Source: Amycolatopsis pretoriensis
Lineage (GTDB): Bacteria; Actinomycetota; Actinomycetes; Mycobacteriales; Pseudonocardiaceae
DNA: 64,000 nt
Assembly: GCF_900107925.1 (NCBI RefSeq)
Contig: NZ_FNUJ01000001.1
Coordinates: 434,001 to 498,000 of the forward strand
Direction of reading: 5' to 3'
Shown piece by piece: positions 50,680-59,417 of this stretch (position 1 is the stretch's first letter; each line of letters opens with the position of its first letter). Made by a program: the position numbers and the translations under genes. The notes under the pieces are model-generated. The model saw only the letters and a list, made by a program, of their open reading frames with translations. It was not told the origin of the DNA and did no database searches.

Positions 50680-51117
50680 ATGATCGACCTGGGTGAAGAC
50701 CCGCTGAAGCTGGACCGGCAAGTGTGCTTCGCGCTGTCGGTGGCTTCGCGCAGCGTGATCGCGATCTACCGGCCGCTACTGGAGCCCTACGGCCTGACGC
50801 ACCCGCAGTACCTGGTGATGCTCGCGCTGTGGGAGCGCTCGCCGCGGTCGGTCAAGGACCTCGGCACGACGCTGCGCCACGAGCCGGCGACGCTGTCCCC
50901 GCTGCTCAAGCGGGTCGAGGCGCTCGGCTACGTCACGCGCAGCCGCAGCCGCGAAGACGAGCGGCAGCTGACGGTCGAGCTGACCGCCAAGGGGCGCGCG
51001 CTGCGGGCCGAGGCAGAGAAGATCCCGTACAAGGTCGTCGAGACGCTCGGGATGGACGTCGCCGAGCTGGAGGCGCTCCACGGCGTCCTGACCCGCGTCA
51101 TCGACGCCACCGCCTGA
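50680..51117 (+). CDS. MarR family regulator (OhrR-like)
   Basis: 145 residues, ATG 50680. LKLDRQVCFALSVASRSVIAIYRPLLEPYGLTHPQYLVMLAL, then SVKDLGTTLRHEPATLSPLLKRVEALGYVTRSR (HTH and wing). The Cys near residue 16 is in the position of the redox-sensing Cys of OhrR. No ohr gene is adjacent; the flavin-dependent LLM protein follows. Operator at 50629-50643. Confidence 0.88.
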   Translation: MIDLGEDPLKLDRQVCFALSVASRSVIAIYRPLLEPYGLTHPQYLVMLALWERSPRSVKDLGTTLRHEPATLSPLLKRVEALGYVTRSRSREDERQLTVELTAKGRALRAEAEKIPYKVVETLGMDVAELEALHGVLTRVIDATA

Positions 51118-51152
51118 GGAATGCCCCCGCACCGCGTGGGGTTGAGCACAGT

Positions 51153-52034
51153 GTGCTGAAGATCAGGCTGGGCGTCGCACCGGCGGCGGGGACGGGGCCG
51201 GGGGAGTTCGCCGGGCTGGCGCAGCGGCTGGAGGAGGCCGGCGTCGATTCGCTGTGGCTGTCCGAGCTGGTGTACTCGCCCGAGGTCGACCCGATGATCG
51301 GCATGGCGCACGCGCTCGCGCGGACGGCGAAGCTGAAGGTCGGCACCGGCGTCGCGATCCTCCCCGGCCGGCACCCGGTGCTGGTGGCCAAGCAGCTGCT
51401 GACCCTGGCCGGCCTGGCGCCGAAGCGGGTGCTGCCGGTGTTCGGGTTGCGCCCGGCGCGCGCGGCCGAGCACGACCTGTTCCCGGTGCCGCCGGGCCGC
51501 CGCGCGGCGGTGTTCGACGAGTCACTGACTTTGCTGCGCCGGCTCCTCGAAGAGGACGAAGTGTCCTTCGACGGCGAGTTCTTCCAGGTGTCCGAGGTCA
51601 AACTGGGCCCGCGTCCGGCCAAGCGCCTGGACGTCTGGCTGGGCGGCTCGGCCCCGGCGGCTCTGCGGCGGACGGGCCGTTTGGCGGACGGCTGGCTGGG
51701 CAGCTTCCTCACCCCGGCGCAGGCGCGCGACGCCCGTCTGGCGATCCAAGAGGCCGCGGCCGAGGCGGGCCGCGAAATCGAAGAAGACCACTTCGGGCTG
51801 AGCTTGGCGGTGGCCGAGCACGGCCTGCCCGGCGAGCTGGTGGCCGCGGCGGCCCGGCGCAATCCGGGCGCCCCGGTGACCGACCTCGTGGCGACGAGCT
51901 GGGCCGACGCGCGAAGGCTCGTCGAGCAGCACATCGAGGCCGGGCTGTCGAAGTTCGTGATCCGGCCCGGACCCGGGGACTTCGACGACTTCCTGGAGAA
52001 GTTCCAGGCGGAACTGGTGCCGCTCCAGAACTGA
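51153..52034 (+). CDS. LLM-class (luciferase-like) oxidoreductase
   Basis: 293 residues, GTG 51153. LLM signatures: RLGVAPAAGTGPGEFAGLAQRLEEAGVDSLWLSEL, KVGTGVAILPGRHPVLVAKQLLTL, VWLGGSAPAALRR. Uses FMNH2 or F420; substrate unknown. It follows the MarR gene by 35 bases on the same strand. Confidence 0.9.
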   Translation: MLKIRLGVAPAAGTGPGEFAGLAQRLEEAGVDSLWLSELVYSPEVDPMIGMAHALARTAKLKVGTGVAILPGRHPVLVAKQLLTLAGLAPKRVLPVFGLRPARAAEHDLFPVPPGRRAAVFDESLTLLRRLLEEDEVSFDGEFFQVSEVKLGPRPAKRLDVWLGGSAPAALRRTGRLADGWLGSFLTPAQARDARLAIQEAAAEAGREIEEDHFGLSLAVAEHGLPGELVAAAARRNPGAPVTDLVATSWADARRLVEQHIEAGLSKFVIRPGPGDFDDFLEKFQAELVPLQN

Positions 52035-52098
52035 CGGCTGAGGCTGTCAAGAAGAACAAGACTGCACTTCGCGCGGATTCGCGGGCACCCTCGGCGGC

Positions 52099-54057
52099 AT
52101 GCGTGAACTCGCCGCCGAGCAGAACCACCTGGACACCCTCTACGCCCGTCTCGACGCGGTGCGCGTGGAAGCGGCCGACGCTCTCGCCCGCGGGCACGCG
52201 GCCGACGTGTGGCGGGCGGAGCTGGCGCGGCTGGCGGCGGTCGAGGACGGGCTGTGCTTCGGACGCCTCGACCTGACCGGCGGCCGGCGGGTCTACATCG
52301 GACGGCTCGGGCTGTTCGAAGCCGACGAAGCCCTGCTCGTCGACTGGCGCGCTCCCGCGGCCCGGCCCTTCTACACGGCCACCGCCGCCGAACCCGGCGA
52401 CGTCGTGCGCCGGCGGCGGATCAGCACGCGTGGACGGACCGTCGTCGCGCTGGACGACGAGCTCCTGGACCTCGACGCACCCGGGGACGACCTCGTCGGC
52501 GAGGCCGCGCTGCTCGCCGCGGTGACGGCCGAGCGCACCGGGCGGATGCGGGACGTCGTCACGACCCTGCGTGCCGAGCAGGACCGGATCGTCCGCGACG
52601 GCGCCCGCGGCGTGCTCGTCGTGCAGGGCGGTCCGGGCACCGGCAAGACGGCCGTCGCCCTGCACCGCGTCGCCTACCTGCTCTACACCCACGAGCACCT
52701 GCGGACCCGCGGCGTGCTCGTCCTCGGCCCCAGCCGGGTGTTCCTCGACTACATCGGCCAGGTGCTGCCCGGGCTCGGCGAGGACCGGGTCGTGACGGCG
52801 ACCGTGTCCGACCTCGTGCCCGGTGTCGTCGTGAGCGAGGTCGACCCGGTCGGGGACGCCGTCCGCAAGGGCCGCGCCGACATGGCGGCCGAGCTGGCCG
52901 AGCGGGTGCGCGCGACGGTCCGGATTCCCGACGAGCCGGTCGACGTCGAGTTCGAACAGCAGGTGCTGCGCCTGGAGCCGGCGGTGCTCCGCCGGGCCGT
53001 CGCGAAGGCGCGGGAGACCGGGCTGCCGCACAACCCGGCGCGGCTGGTGTTCCACCGGGAGGTCGTGGGCACGCTCGCCGGGGAACTGGCCGACCGCCTG
53101 GAAGCGGTCGTGTTCGGCGAGACCGGCGAGGCGCTCGACGGCGGCAGCGCCGACGGCCGGCTCGGCGAAGCCGACTTGCGGGCGCTGGCCGGCGCGGGCG
53201 TGGTGCTCGGCCCCGAGGACGACGACGGCCCGCGTCTCCTGCTGGACGACGTGGATCGGGAAGCCGTGCGGACGGCACTGCTCGCCGACGCGAGCGTCCG
53301 GGACGCGCTCGACGAGCTGTGGCCGCCGCTGGCCCCGGCGGACGTCGTCGCGGGGCCGTGGAGCGCCGCGGACGTCCCGTTGCTCGACGAGGTCGCCGCG
53401 CTGGTCGGCGAGAGCGTGCCGGTGTTCGGGCACGTGGTGGTCGACGAGGCACAGGAACTGTCCGAAATGGACTGGCGGATGCTGGCGCGCCGCTGCCCGT
53501 CGCGGTCGATGACCGTCGTCGGGGACCTCGCGCAGACCGGCAGCGCGGCGGGCGCGACGTCGTGGGACCGCGTGCCGCGGCCGCACCGGCTCGCCGAGCT
53601 GACCGTCAACTACCGCACGCCGGCCGAGATCATGGCGGTCGCGGCCGAGGTGCTCGCCGCCCACCACCCGGCGGTGCGGCCGCCCCGGTCGGTGCGCGAG
53701 AGCGGAGAAACGCCGTGGCGCACCAGAGCCGTGGACGTGCCCGGCACGCTCGCCGCGCTGGCCGGCGCGCACACCGGCGGCAAGCTGGCGATCATCGCGC
53801 CGCGGACCGGCGAACTCGCGGCCGCGCTGGCGTTGCCGGTGCCGCCGGACCTCACCGACGACGTCGTGCTGCTGACGCCGGCGGAAGCGAAGGGCCTGGA
53901 GTTCGACGAGGTCGTGATCGCGGACCCGGCGGCCATCCTCGCGGCCGGTCCGGCCGACCTCTACGTCGCGATGACGCGGGCGACCCGGGGACTGGGTGTC
54001 GTGCACCCGGGCCCGGTGCCACCGGAGCTGCGTTCGCTGGCCGTCCGGAGCGCCTAG
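52099..54057 (+). CDS. HelD-like UvrD/Rep-family RNA polymerase helicase
   Basis: 652 residues, ATG 52099. N-terminal coiled arm (LAAEQNHLDTLYARLDAVRVEAADAL), FGRLDL, YIGRLGL, DWRAPAARPFYTA, Walker A GGPGTGKTAVALHR, DEAQ in VVVDEAQELS, VVGDLAQTGS, and C-terminal AKGLEFDEVVI and YVAMTRATRGL. HelD pulls RNA polymerase off DNA; in actinobacteria the related HelR confers rifamycin tolerance. No rifamycin-associated element is seen upstream. Shares its TAG with the convergent MFS gene (CTAG at 54054). Confidence 0.88.
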   Translation: MRELAAEQNHLDTLYARLDAVRVEAADALARGHAADVWRAELARLAAVEDGLCFGRLDLTGGRRVYIGRLGLFEADEALLVDWRAPAARPFYTATAAEPGDVVRRRRISTRGRTVVALDDELLDLDAPGDDLVGEAALLAAVTAERTGRMRDVVTTLRAEQDRIVRDGARGVLVVQGGPGTGKTAVALHRVAYLLYTHEHLRTRGVLVLGPSRVFLDYIGQVLPGLGEDRVVTATVSDLVPGVVVSEVDPVGDAVRKGRADMAAELAERVRATVRIPDEPVDVEFEQQVLRLEPAVLRRAVAKARETGLPHNPARLVFHREVVGTLAGELADRLEAVVFGETGEALDGGSADGRLGEADLRALAGAGVVLGPEDDDGPRLLLDDVDREAVRTALLADASVRDALDELWPPLAPADVVAGPWSAADVPLLDEVAALVGESVPVFGHVVVDEAQELSEMDWRMLARRCPSRSMTVVGDLAQTGSAAGATSWDRVPRPHRLAELTVNYRTPAEIMAVAAEVLAAHHPAVRPPRSVRESGETPWRTRAVDVPGTLAALAGAHTGGKLAIIAPRTGELAAALALPVPPDLTDDVVLLTPAEAKGLEFDEVVIADPAAILAAGPADLYVAMTRATRGLGVVHPGPVPPELRSLAVRSA

Positions 54058-55571
54058 AACTCCAGCTGCTCGGTCTTGCGCGGCATGAGCAGCAGCGCCA
54101 CCACCGAAACCACCGCCACCACCAGCAGCCCGACGAAGACGTAGTGCGTCGCCTCCGCGAGCGCGCCGCGGACGAACGTCGCCACCGGGGAGTTGTCCGG
54201 GTGGCCGCTCAGCACCGTGCTCGTCGCGTCCACCGAGGCCGGCAGCTTGCCCGCAACCTCCGGTGGCGGCGAAGCGAACCGCGAGGCCAGCGTCGCGTTG
54301 GCGATCGCGCCGAAGACCGCCGCGCCCACCGCGCTGCCCAGGGACCGGCTGAACAGGTTCGTCGCCGTCACCACTCCGCGGCGGTCCCAGCCGACCACCG
54401 ACTGGACCGCCACCAGCGTCGGGCTCGACGTCAAGCCCAGGCCCAGCCCCAGGACGAACGCCGCCAGCGCCGCCGACCAGATCGACGACGACGCGTCCAG
54501 CAGCGCCACCAGGACACCGCCGCCGACGACGAACACCGTGCCGATCAGGGCCGTGTCGCGGAAGCCGATGCGCAGGTAGATCTTGCCCGCCAGGGACGCC
54601 GAGATCGGCCAGCCGACCGTCAGCGCGGCCACCGCGAACCCGGCGACCAGCGCGCCCGCGCCGAGGACACCCTGGGCGTACGTCGGCAGGTACGACGTCA
54701 GCCCCATCAGGACCGCGCCGACCACCACGGCCAGCAGGTTGCCGCCCACCAGGATCCGGCGGGTGAACACCCACAGCGGCAGCACCGGCTCGACGGCCCG
54801 CTTCTCCACCAGCACGAACGTCACGAGCAGCAGCGCGCCCGCGGCGAAGATCGCCACGCTCGGCACCGACCCCCACGCCCACGCGACGCCGCCTTCGAGC
54901 AGGCCCAGGATCACCAGCGAGCAGCCGACCGTCAGCAGCGCCGCACCCGTGTAATCGACCTTGTGGGCCTTGCGCTCCACCTTCTCGGCGAAGTTGCGGT
55001 GCAGCATCACCGCGGCGATCGCGCCCAGCGGCAGGTTGATGAAGAAGATCCAGCGCCAGTCGAGGTACTCCGCGAACACGCCGCCCAGCGTCGGGCCGAC
55101 CACCGACGCGATGCCCCAGACGCTCGCGACGTAGCCCTGCACCCGGGCGCGTTCCTCCACCGTGTAGAGGTCGCCGATGATCGTCATCGACATCGGCTGG
55201 ATCGCGCCGGCGCCGATGCCCTGCACCGCGCGCGCCGCGATCAGCACCGGCATGCTCCACGCGGCGCCACACAGCACCGAGCCGACGAGGAACGCCGCGA
55301 CGCCGAAGAACATCACCGGGCGGCGGCCGAGGACGTCGGCGAACTTGCCGTAGAGCGGGACGGTGACCGCCTGGGTGAGCAGGTAGATCGAGAACAGCCA
55401 CGGGAACTGCGAGAACCCGCCGAGGTCGCGCACCACCGAGGGGACGGCGGTCGCGATGATCGTGCTGTCCAGCGCGACGAGCGCCGTGCTGAGCATGACC
55501 GCGATCAGCACCGGGCCGCGGTCCGACCGGAAACCGACCCCTTTCACGCTGGTGGCGGCGTCGGTCGTCAT
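54054..55571 (-). CDS. MFS drug exporter (DHA2 family, 14-TM type)
   Basis: 505 residues, ATG 55571. Signature TTIIATAVPSVVRDL-like LDSTIIATAVP, GKFADVLGRRPVMFFG, and YLDWRWIFFINLPLG. EmrB/QacA-type proton antiporter, probably multidrug. Convergent with HelD and sharing a stop. A long gap or the DUF1015 gene is on its other side. Confidence 0.9.
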   Translation of the reverse strand: MTTDAATSVKGVGFRSDRGPVLIAVMLSTALVALDSTIIATAVPSVVRDLGGFSQFPWLFSIYLLTQAVTVPLYGKFADVLGRRPVMFFGVAAFLVGSVLCGAAWSMPVLIAARAVQGIGAGAIQPMSMTIIGDLYTVEERARVQGYVASVWGIASVVGPTLGGVFAEYLDWRWIFFINLPLGAIAAVMLHRNFAEKVERKAHKVDYTGAALLTVGCSLVILGLLEGGVAWAWGSVPSVAIFAAGALLLVTFVLVEKRAVEPVLPLWVFTRRILVGGNLLAVVVGAVLMGLTSYLPTYAQGVLGAGALVAGFAVAALTVGWPISASLAGKIYLRIGFRDTALIGTVFVVGGGVLVALLDASSSIWSAALAAFVLGLGLGLTSSPTLVAVQSVVGWDRRGVVTATNLFSRSLGSAVGAAVFGAIANATLASRFASPPPEVAGKLPASVDATSTVLSGHPDNSPVATFVRGALAEATHYVFVGLLVVAVVSVVALLLMPRKTEQLEF

Positions 55572-55687
55572 CGGCGGGCTGCTCCTCGGGAGGGTCATGA
55601 CCGGGGTCAACTGGTTTGCTGCCCTAAGCATTCCATCCGGGGGCCCCGCACCCCAGCGGATTTCCGCCACAGTGCGCATCGCGGAAG

Positions 55688-56857
55688 ATGGGTGGGATGA
55701 GCGACTGGATCCGCCCGATCGGGCAGGGGTGGGTGGTGCGCGACGTGGTGCCCGGCCCCGACGTCGACGAGTTCGCCGAACCCGACCGCGTGGTCGCCGC
55801 GCTGGCCGCGCCCGGTGCGGCGGACAGCCTGCTGGCCGTGCAGCACCCCGCCCGGACACCGGCGGCGCTGGCGCGCGGGCTCGGCCTCACCGACGCCGTC
55901 CCGATCGCGCGGGCCGTGCTCGACCGGCTCCGCAAGCGGTTCTACCGGCCGGTGCGCGAGGTCGTCGCGCCCTACCGGATCGAAGGGCCGGACGGCGTGG
56001 CGCTCGGCCTGCTCTGCCTGGTCGACGCCGCCGCCGTGACCGACGACGGCGCCGCCCGGGTCCGGCACACCGAGGACGTCTACGCCGACGTCGTGGCCGA
56101 GCGCGCCGCGGTGCTGGCCGGGCTCGGCTGCGCGACGAGCGCGGCGATGCTCGTCCCGGCCTCGGGCGGCGACGTACTGACCGAGCAGGTCGAACGCGCC
56201 TGCGCGGGGCTCGGCCTCCCCGATCTGTCCACCACGGACGCGGCCGGGCGGCGGCACGACCTGTGGGTGGTGCCGCCGGGCCCGCTGCAGAACCGGCTGC
56301 TGGCCGCGGTCGCCGCCGCCGACCTGCTGGTGGCCGACGGCAACCACCGGGTCGCGGCGGCCGCGGCGGCCGGCCACGGCGCCCTGCTGGCCCTGGTCAC
56401 GGCGGGCCCACAGTTGCGGATCGGCGCGATCCACCGGGTGCTGACGGGCACCGGGCTCGGGCCGGAGGACCTGGTGAAGCGCTGGTCCGCGGCCGGCCTC
56501 GACGTCCGGTACGACGAGCACGCGGTGCCGGTCCCGGGCGAAGTGGTGGTCCGCGCGGGGTCGGCGGTGCTGCGGATCCCGCTCCCGGTCGTCGAGGGGC
56601 CCTCACCGGTGATCGACCACGAGGTCGTCGAGCGGGTGCTGTTCGCCGACGCGCTGGGGGTGGACCCGGACGGGCCGGGGGTGCGGCCGCTGCCCGCGGG
56701 CCGCCCGGTGCCGGCCGGCGCGGACGCGGTCGTGCTGCTGGCGCCGGTGCGGTACGCGGACGTCCTCGCCGTGCACGCGGCGGGGCGGCGGATGCCGCGC
56801 AAGGCCACGTACTTCACGCCGAAGCCGCGCAGTGGGCTGCTGCTGGCGGAGCTCTAG
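55688..56857 (+). CDS. DUF1015 family protein
   Basis: About 389 residues; ATG 55688 or 55697. It begins WIRPIGQGWVVRD and has VRHTEDVYADVVAERAAVL, VADGNHRVAAAAAAG and RMPRKATYFTPKPRSGLL, the usual DUF1015 signature including the GNHR motif. DUF1015 proteins are broadly conserved and lack an assigned function. Convergent with the prenyltransferase-like gene at CTAG (56854). Confidence 0.88.
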   Translation: MGGMSDWIRPIGQGWVVRDVVPGPDVDEFAEPDRVVAALAAPGAADSLLAVQHPARTPAALARGLGLTDAVPIARAVLDRLRKRFYRPVREVVAPYRIEGPDGVALGLLCLVDAAAVTDDGAARVRHTEDVYADVVAERAAVLAGLGCATSAAMLVPASGGDVLTEQVERACAGLGLPDLSTTDAAGRRHDLWVVPPGPLQNRLLAAVAAADLLVADGNHRVAAAAAAGHGALLALVTAGPQLRIGAIHRVLTGTGLGPEDLVKRWSAAGLDVRYDEHAVPVPGEVVVRAGSAVLRIPLPVVEGPSPVIDHEVVERVLFADALGVDPDGPGVRPLPAGRPVPAGADAVVLLAPVRYADVLAVHAAGRRMPRKATYFTPKPRSGLLLAEL

Positions 56858-57777
56858 CGGGCGTCCCACCAGTTCAGGACCCGGGTCGCGAACAGCGTCA
56901 GCCACTTCGACGGCTCGCCCGGCGGGACGTCCACCTCGAACCACACCCGGCCGGGGTGCCGCTCGGTCTGTAGCCACGTCCCGTCCGGCTGCCGCGCCGC
57001 GCGGATCAGCTCGATCGCTTCCGCCAGGCGCGGGTCAGGGCGGTCCGCGTCGCGGAAGTACGAAGCCGCGTTCAGCACGTCGTAGTGCCAGCGGATCGGG
57101 TACGAGAATTCGCCGAGCCCCGGCGCGATCGGCTCGCCCGTCGACAACCGCCGGGTCAGCCGGCGCTCCAGCAGGTACTCCTCGCCGGCGAGGCGGGCTT
57201 CGCGCACTGCCTCGGTGCCGCCGGTGGCCGTTTCCCAGGCGAGGAGCCCTTTCAGCGAGTTGAGTGTCGAGTGGACGGACGAGCGCGTCGACCCCTCGAC
57301 CCACTCGCAGTTCCAGCCGCCGTCCGGCAGCCGGTGCGTCACGAACCACTCCGCGATCCCCGCGACGTCCGCGCCGAGCCAGCCGCCGTTGGCCAGCGTC
57401 CAGGCGTTGATGCAGCAGTCGACCTCGCCGTCCCAGTACGGCAGGTTTTCGTACTCCCACCGGGAGTTCTCGGCGAGCAGCTCCGCGGTTCCGCGCAACG
57501 CTGCAGCGTCCAGACCCCACTCGCGCAGGGAGTTCAGCGTCCACGTCGTCGCCGTCCACGGCTGGGGCTCGTCGCCGCGGAAGCCCGCCGGGAAGAACGC
57601 GCCGCCCGCCCACTGGCCGTCCGCGTCCTGCAGGGAGAGGAGCCGCGCGCCGAACCCTTCGGTGGCGACCCGGGCGCGCGTCGCTTCCCAGACTTCCGGC
57701 GGTTCGCCCGCCAGGTCGCGCTCGACCTGCCAGCGCAGGGCCGGGTCGGAGTCGCGCAACCAGGCGAGCACGTCCAT
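56854..57777 (-). CDS. Prenyltransferase/squalene-oxidase-repeat protein
   Basis: 307 residues, ATG 57777, overlapping the DinB stop by one base. Alpha/alpha-barrel repeats: SLQDADGQWAGGAFF, TTWTLNSLREWGLD, CCINAWTLANGGW, LPDGGWNCEWVEG, RQPDGTWLQTERHPG. This repeat fold occurs in cyclases and in many uncharacterised proteins. No DXDD cyclase motif is visible, so a terpene-cyclase role is not supported. In one unit with DinB. Confidence 0.8.
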   Translation of the reverse strand: MDVLAWLRDSDPALRWQVERDLAGEPPEVWEATRARVATEGFGARLLSLQDADGQWAGGAFFPAGFRGDEPQPWTATTWTLNSLREWGLDAAALRGTAELLAENSRWEYENLPYWDGEVDCCINAWTLANGGWLGADVAGIAEWFVTHRLPDGGWNCEWVEGSTRSSVHSTLNSLKGLLAWETATGGTEAVREARLAGEEYLLERRLTRRLSTGEPIAPGLGEFSYPIRWHYDVLNAASYFRDADRPDPRLAEAIELIRAARQPDGTWLQTERHPGRVWFEVDVPPGEPSKWLTLFATRVLNWWDAR

Positions 57778-58283
57778 CAGGCCCCCGTCACCCCGTCGAT
57801 CGCTTCGCGCAGGAAGTCGGCGTGGCCGTTGTGCCGCGCGTACTCGTGGATCATGTGCAGCATGACCAGCCGCAGCGAGACGTCCTCGCCCCAGCGCGCC
57901 TGGTGCCCGGTGACGTCCAGGGACTCGGCCGCCTCTTCGATCTTGCGGGATTGCTCCACTTCGGCCTGCCACGCCTCGAAGGCTTCCGCGCGCGTCGAGG
58001 TGCTCGCGTCGTAGGCGGCCTGGAAGTCCCCCTCGGGTGACCACCGCAGCGGGATGTCCTCGGCGTTGATCACCCGCCGGAACCAGGTGCGCTCGACCTC
58101 GGCCATGTGCCGGACGAGGCCCAGCAGGGACAACGTCGACGGCGGGCTCGAGGCTCGGCGGAGGTCCTCGTCGGACAGGCCGTCGCACTTCATGGCGAGG
58201 GTGGCGCGGTGGAAGTCGAGGAACGTGCGCAGCATTTCGCGCTCGCCCCCGGTCAGGGGTGGTTCGGGTCGTTCGGTGGTCAC
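57777..58283 (-). CDS. DinB/DUF664 family protein
   Basis: 168 residues, GTG 58283. Four-helix DinB fold with FLDFHRATLAMKCDGLSDEDLRR, LSLLGLVRHMAEVERTWFRR and VMLHMIHEYARHNGHADFLREAIDG; the three His residues (HMAEVE, HMIHEY, RHNGH) are the usual metal ligands. Often bacillithiol/mycothiol transferase-like; substrate unknown. Divergent from the DNA ligase. Confidence 0.88.
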   Translation of the reverse strand: MTTERPEPPLTGGEREMLRTFLDFHRATLAMKCDGLSDEDLRRASSPPSTLSLLGLVRHMAEVERTWFRRVINAEDIPLRWSPEGDFQAAYDASTSTRAEAFEAWQAEVEQSRKIEEAAESLDVTGHQARWGEDVSLRLVMLHMIHEYARHNGHADFLREAIDGVTGA

Positions 58284-58337
58284 CGGACAGTGTCTATCAC
58301 GCCCGGAAATGTCGTACTCGTGTTTTAAGCTCGCGCG

Positions 58338-59417
58338 GTGGACTTGCCCGTGATGCCGCCCGTGCGGCCGATGCTCGCGAAAGCCGTGCACGAGGTGCCT
58401 CGTGACCCGGGGCTGCTCTACGAGCCCAAGTGGGACGGCTTCCGCTGCGTCGTGTTCCGCGACGGCGACGAGATCGAGCTCGGCTCCCGCAACGACCGGC
58501 CGCTGACCCGCTACTTCCCGGAGCTGGTGGAACTGCTGGCCGCCGCGCTGCCGCCACGCTGCGTCGTGGACGGCGAGATCGTGCTGGTCACGCCGGCCGG
58601 GCTCGACTTCGAGACGCTGCAGCTGCGGCTGCACCCGGCGGCCTCGCGCGTGCGCAAGCTCGCGGAGGAGACGCCGGCCAGCTTCATCGCCTTCGACCTG
58701 CTCGCCCTCGGCGACACCGACCTCACGGAGGCGCCCTTCCGCGAGCGGCGCGAGCGGCTGGAAAGCATCCTCCGCACCGACGCCGAAGGCCTCCAGCGCG
58801 TCCACCTGACCCCGTTGAGCGACGACCCCGCCCAGGCCGAGGACTGGTTCACCCGGTTCGAGGGCGCGGGCTTCGACGGCGTCATGGCCAAGCCCGGCGA
58901 CTTGCCGTACGAGCAGGACAAGCGCGTCATGCTGAAGGTCAAGCACGAGCGCACGGCCGACTGCGTCGTGACGGGCTTCCGCTGGCACAAGGACGGCGCC
59001 GGCGTCGGCTCGCTGCTGCTCGGGCTGTTCGACGACGAGGGCGTGCTGCACCACGTCGGCGTGGCGAGCAGCTTCACCAAGACGCGGCGCGCGGAGCTGG
59101 TCGACGAGCTGGCGCCCCTGCGGGAGAACGCCCTGGAAGGCCACCCGTGGCGGTCCTGGGCCGAGTACGAGCCACCGGCCGGCCGGCAGCCGGGCGCGAA
59201 CAGCCGGTGGGCGCCGCAGAAGGACCTGTCCTGGGAGGCGCTGCGCCCCGAGTGGGTGGCCGAGGTCCGCTACGAACACCTGCAGGGCGGCCGGTTCCGC
59301 CACGGCGGCCGGCTGGTCCGGTTCCGGCCCGACCGCACCCCGGAGTCGTGCACGTACGCCCAGCTCGACGAGGCACCGCCCGCCGAGCTCGCGAAGCTGT
59401 TCGGGGAGGCGAGATGA
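58338..59417 (+). CDS. ligC: ATP-dependent DNA ligase (LigC-like)
   Basis: 359 residues, GTG 58338. Nucleotidyl-transferase signature: nucleophile Lys in YEPKWDGFRC, then VVDGEIVL, and DGVMAKPG, with KVKHERTADCVV (motif V). OB fold at the C-terminus. Short LigC type, used in non-homologous end joining or repair. The next gene overlaps by ATGA and is a LigD-type polymerase. Confidence 0.88.
   Translation: MDLPVMPPVRPMLAKAVHEVPRDPGLLYEPKWDGFRCVVFRDGDEIELGSRNDRPLTRYFPELVELLAAALPPRCVVDGEIVLVTPAGLDFETLQLRLHPAASRVRKLAEETPASFIAFDLLALGDTDLTEAPFRERRERLESILRTDAEGLQRVHLTPLSDDPAQAEDWFTRFEGAGFDGVMAKPGDLPYEQDKRVMLKVKHERTADCVVTGFRWHKDGAGVGSLLLGLFDDEGVLHHVGVASSFTKTRRAELVDELAPLRENALEGHPWRSWAEYEPPAGRQPGANSRWAPQKDLSWEALRPEWVAEVRYEHLQGGRFRHGGRLVRFRPDRTPESCTYAQLDEAPPAELAKLFGEAR

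Noticed and set aside
52035..52098. Rifamycin-associated element upstream of the HelD-like gene
   Set aside because: I looked for the paired inverted GC-rich element and did not find it.
51709..55700. Very long frames on both strands over the HelD and MFS genes
   Set aside because: They are shadows of the two real genes, with no domain content.
56854..57777. Terpene cyclase gene cluster
   Set aside because: The repeat fold is right, but no DXDD motif and no terpene-pathway neighbours are present.
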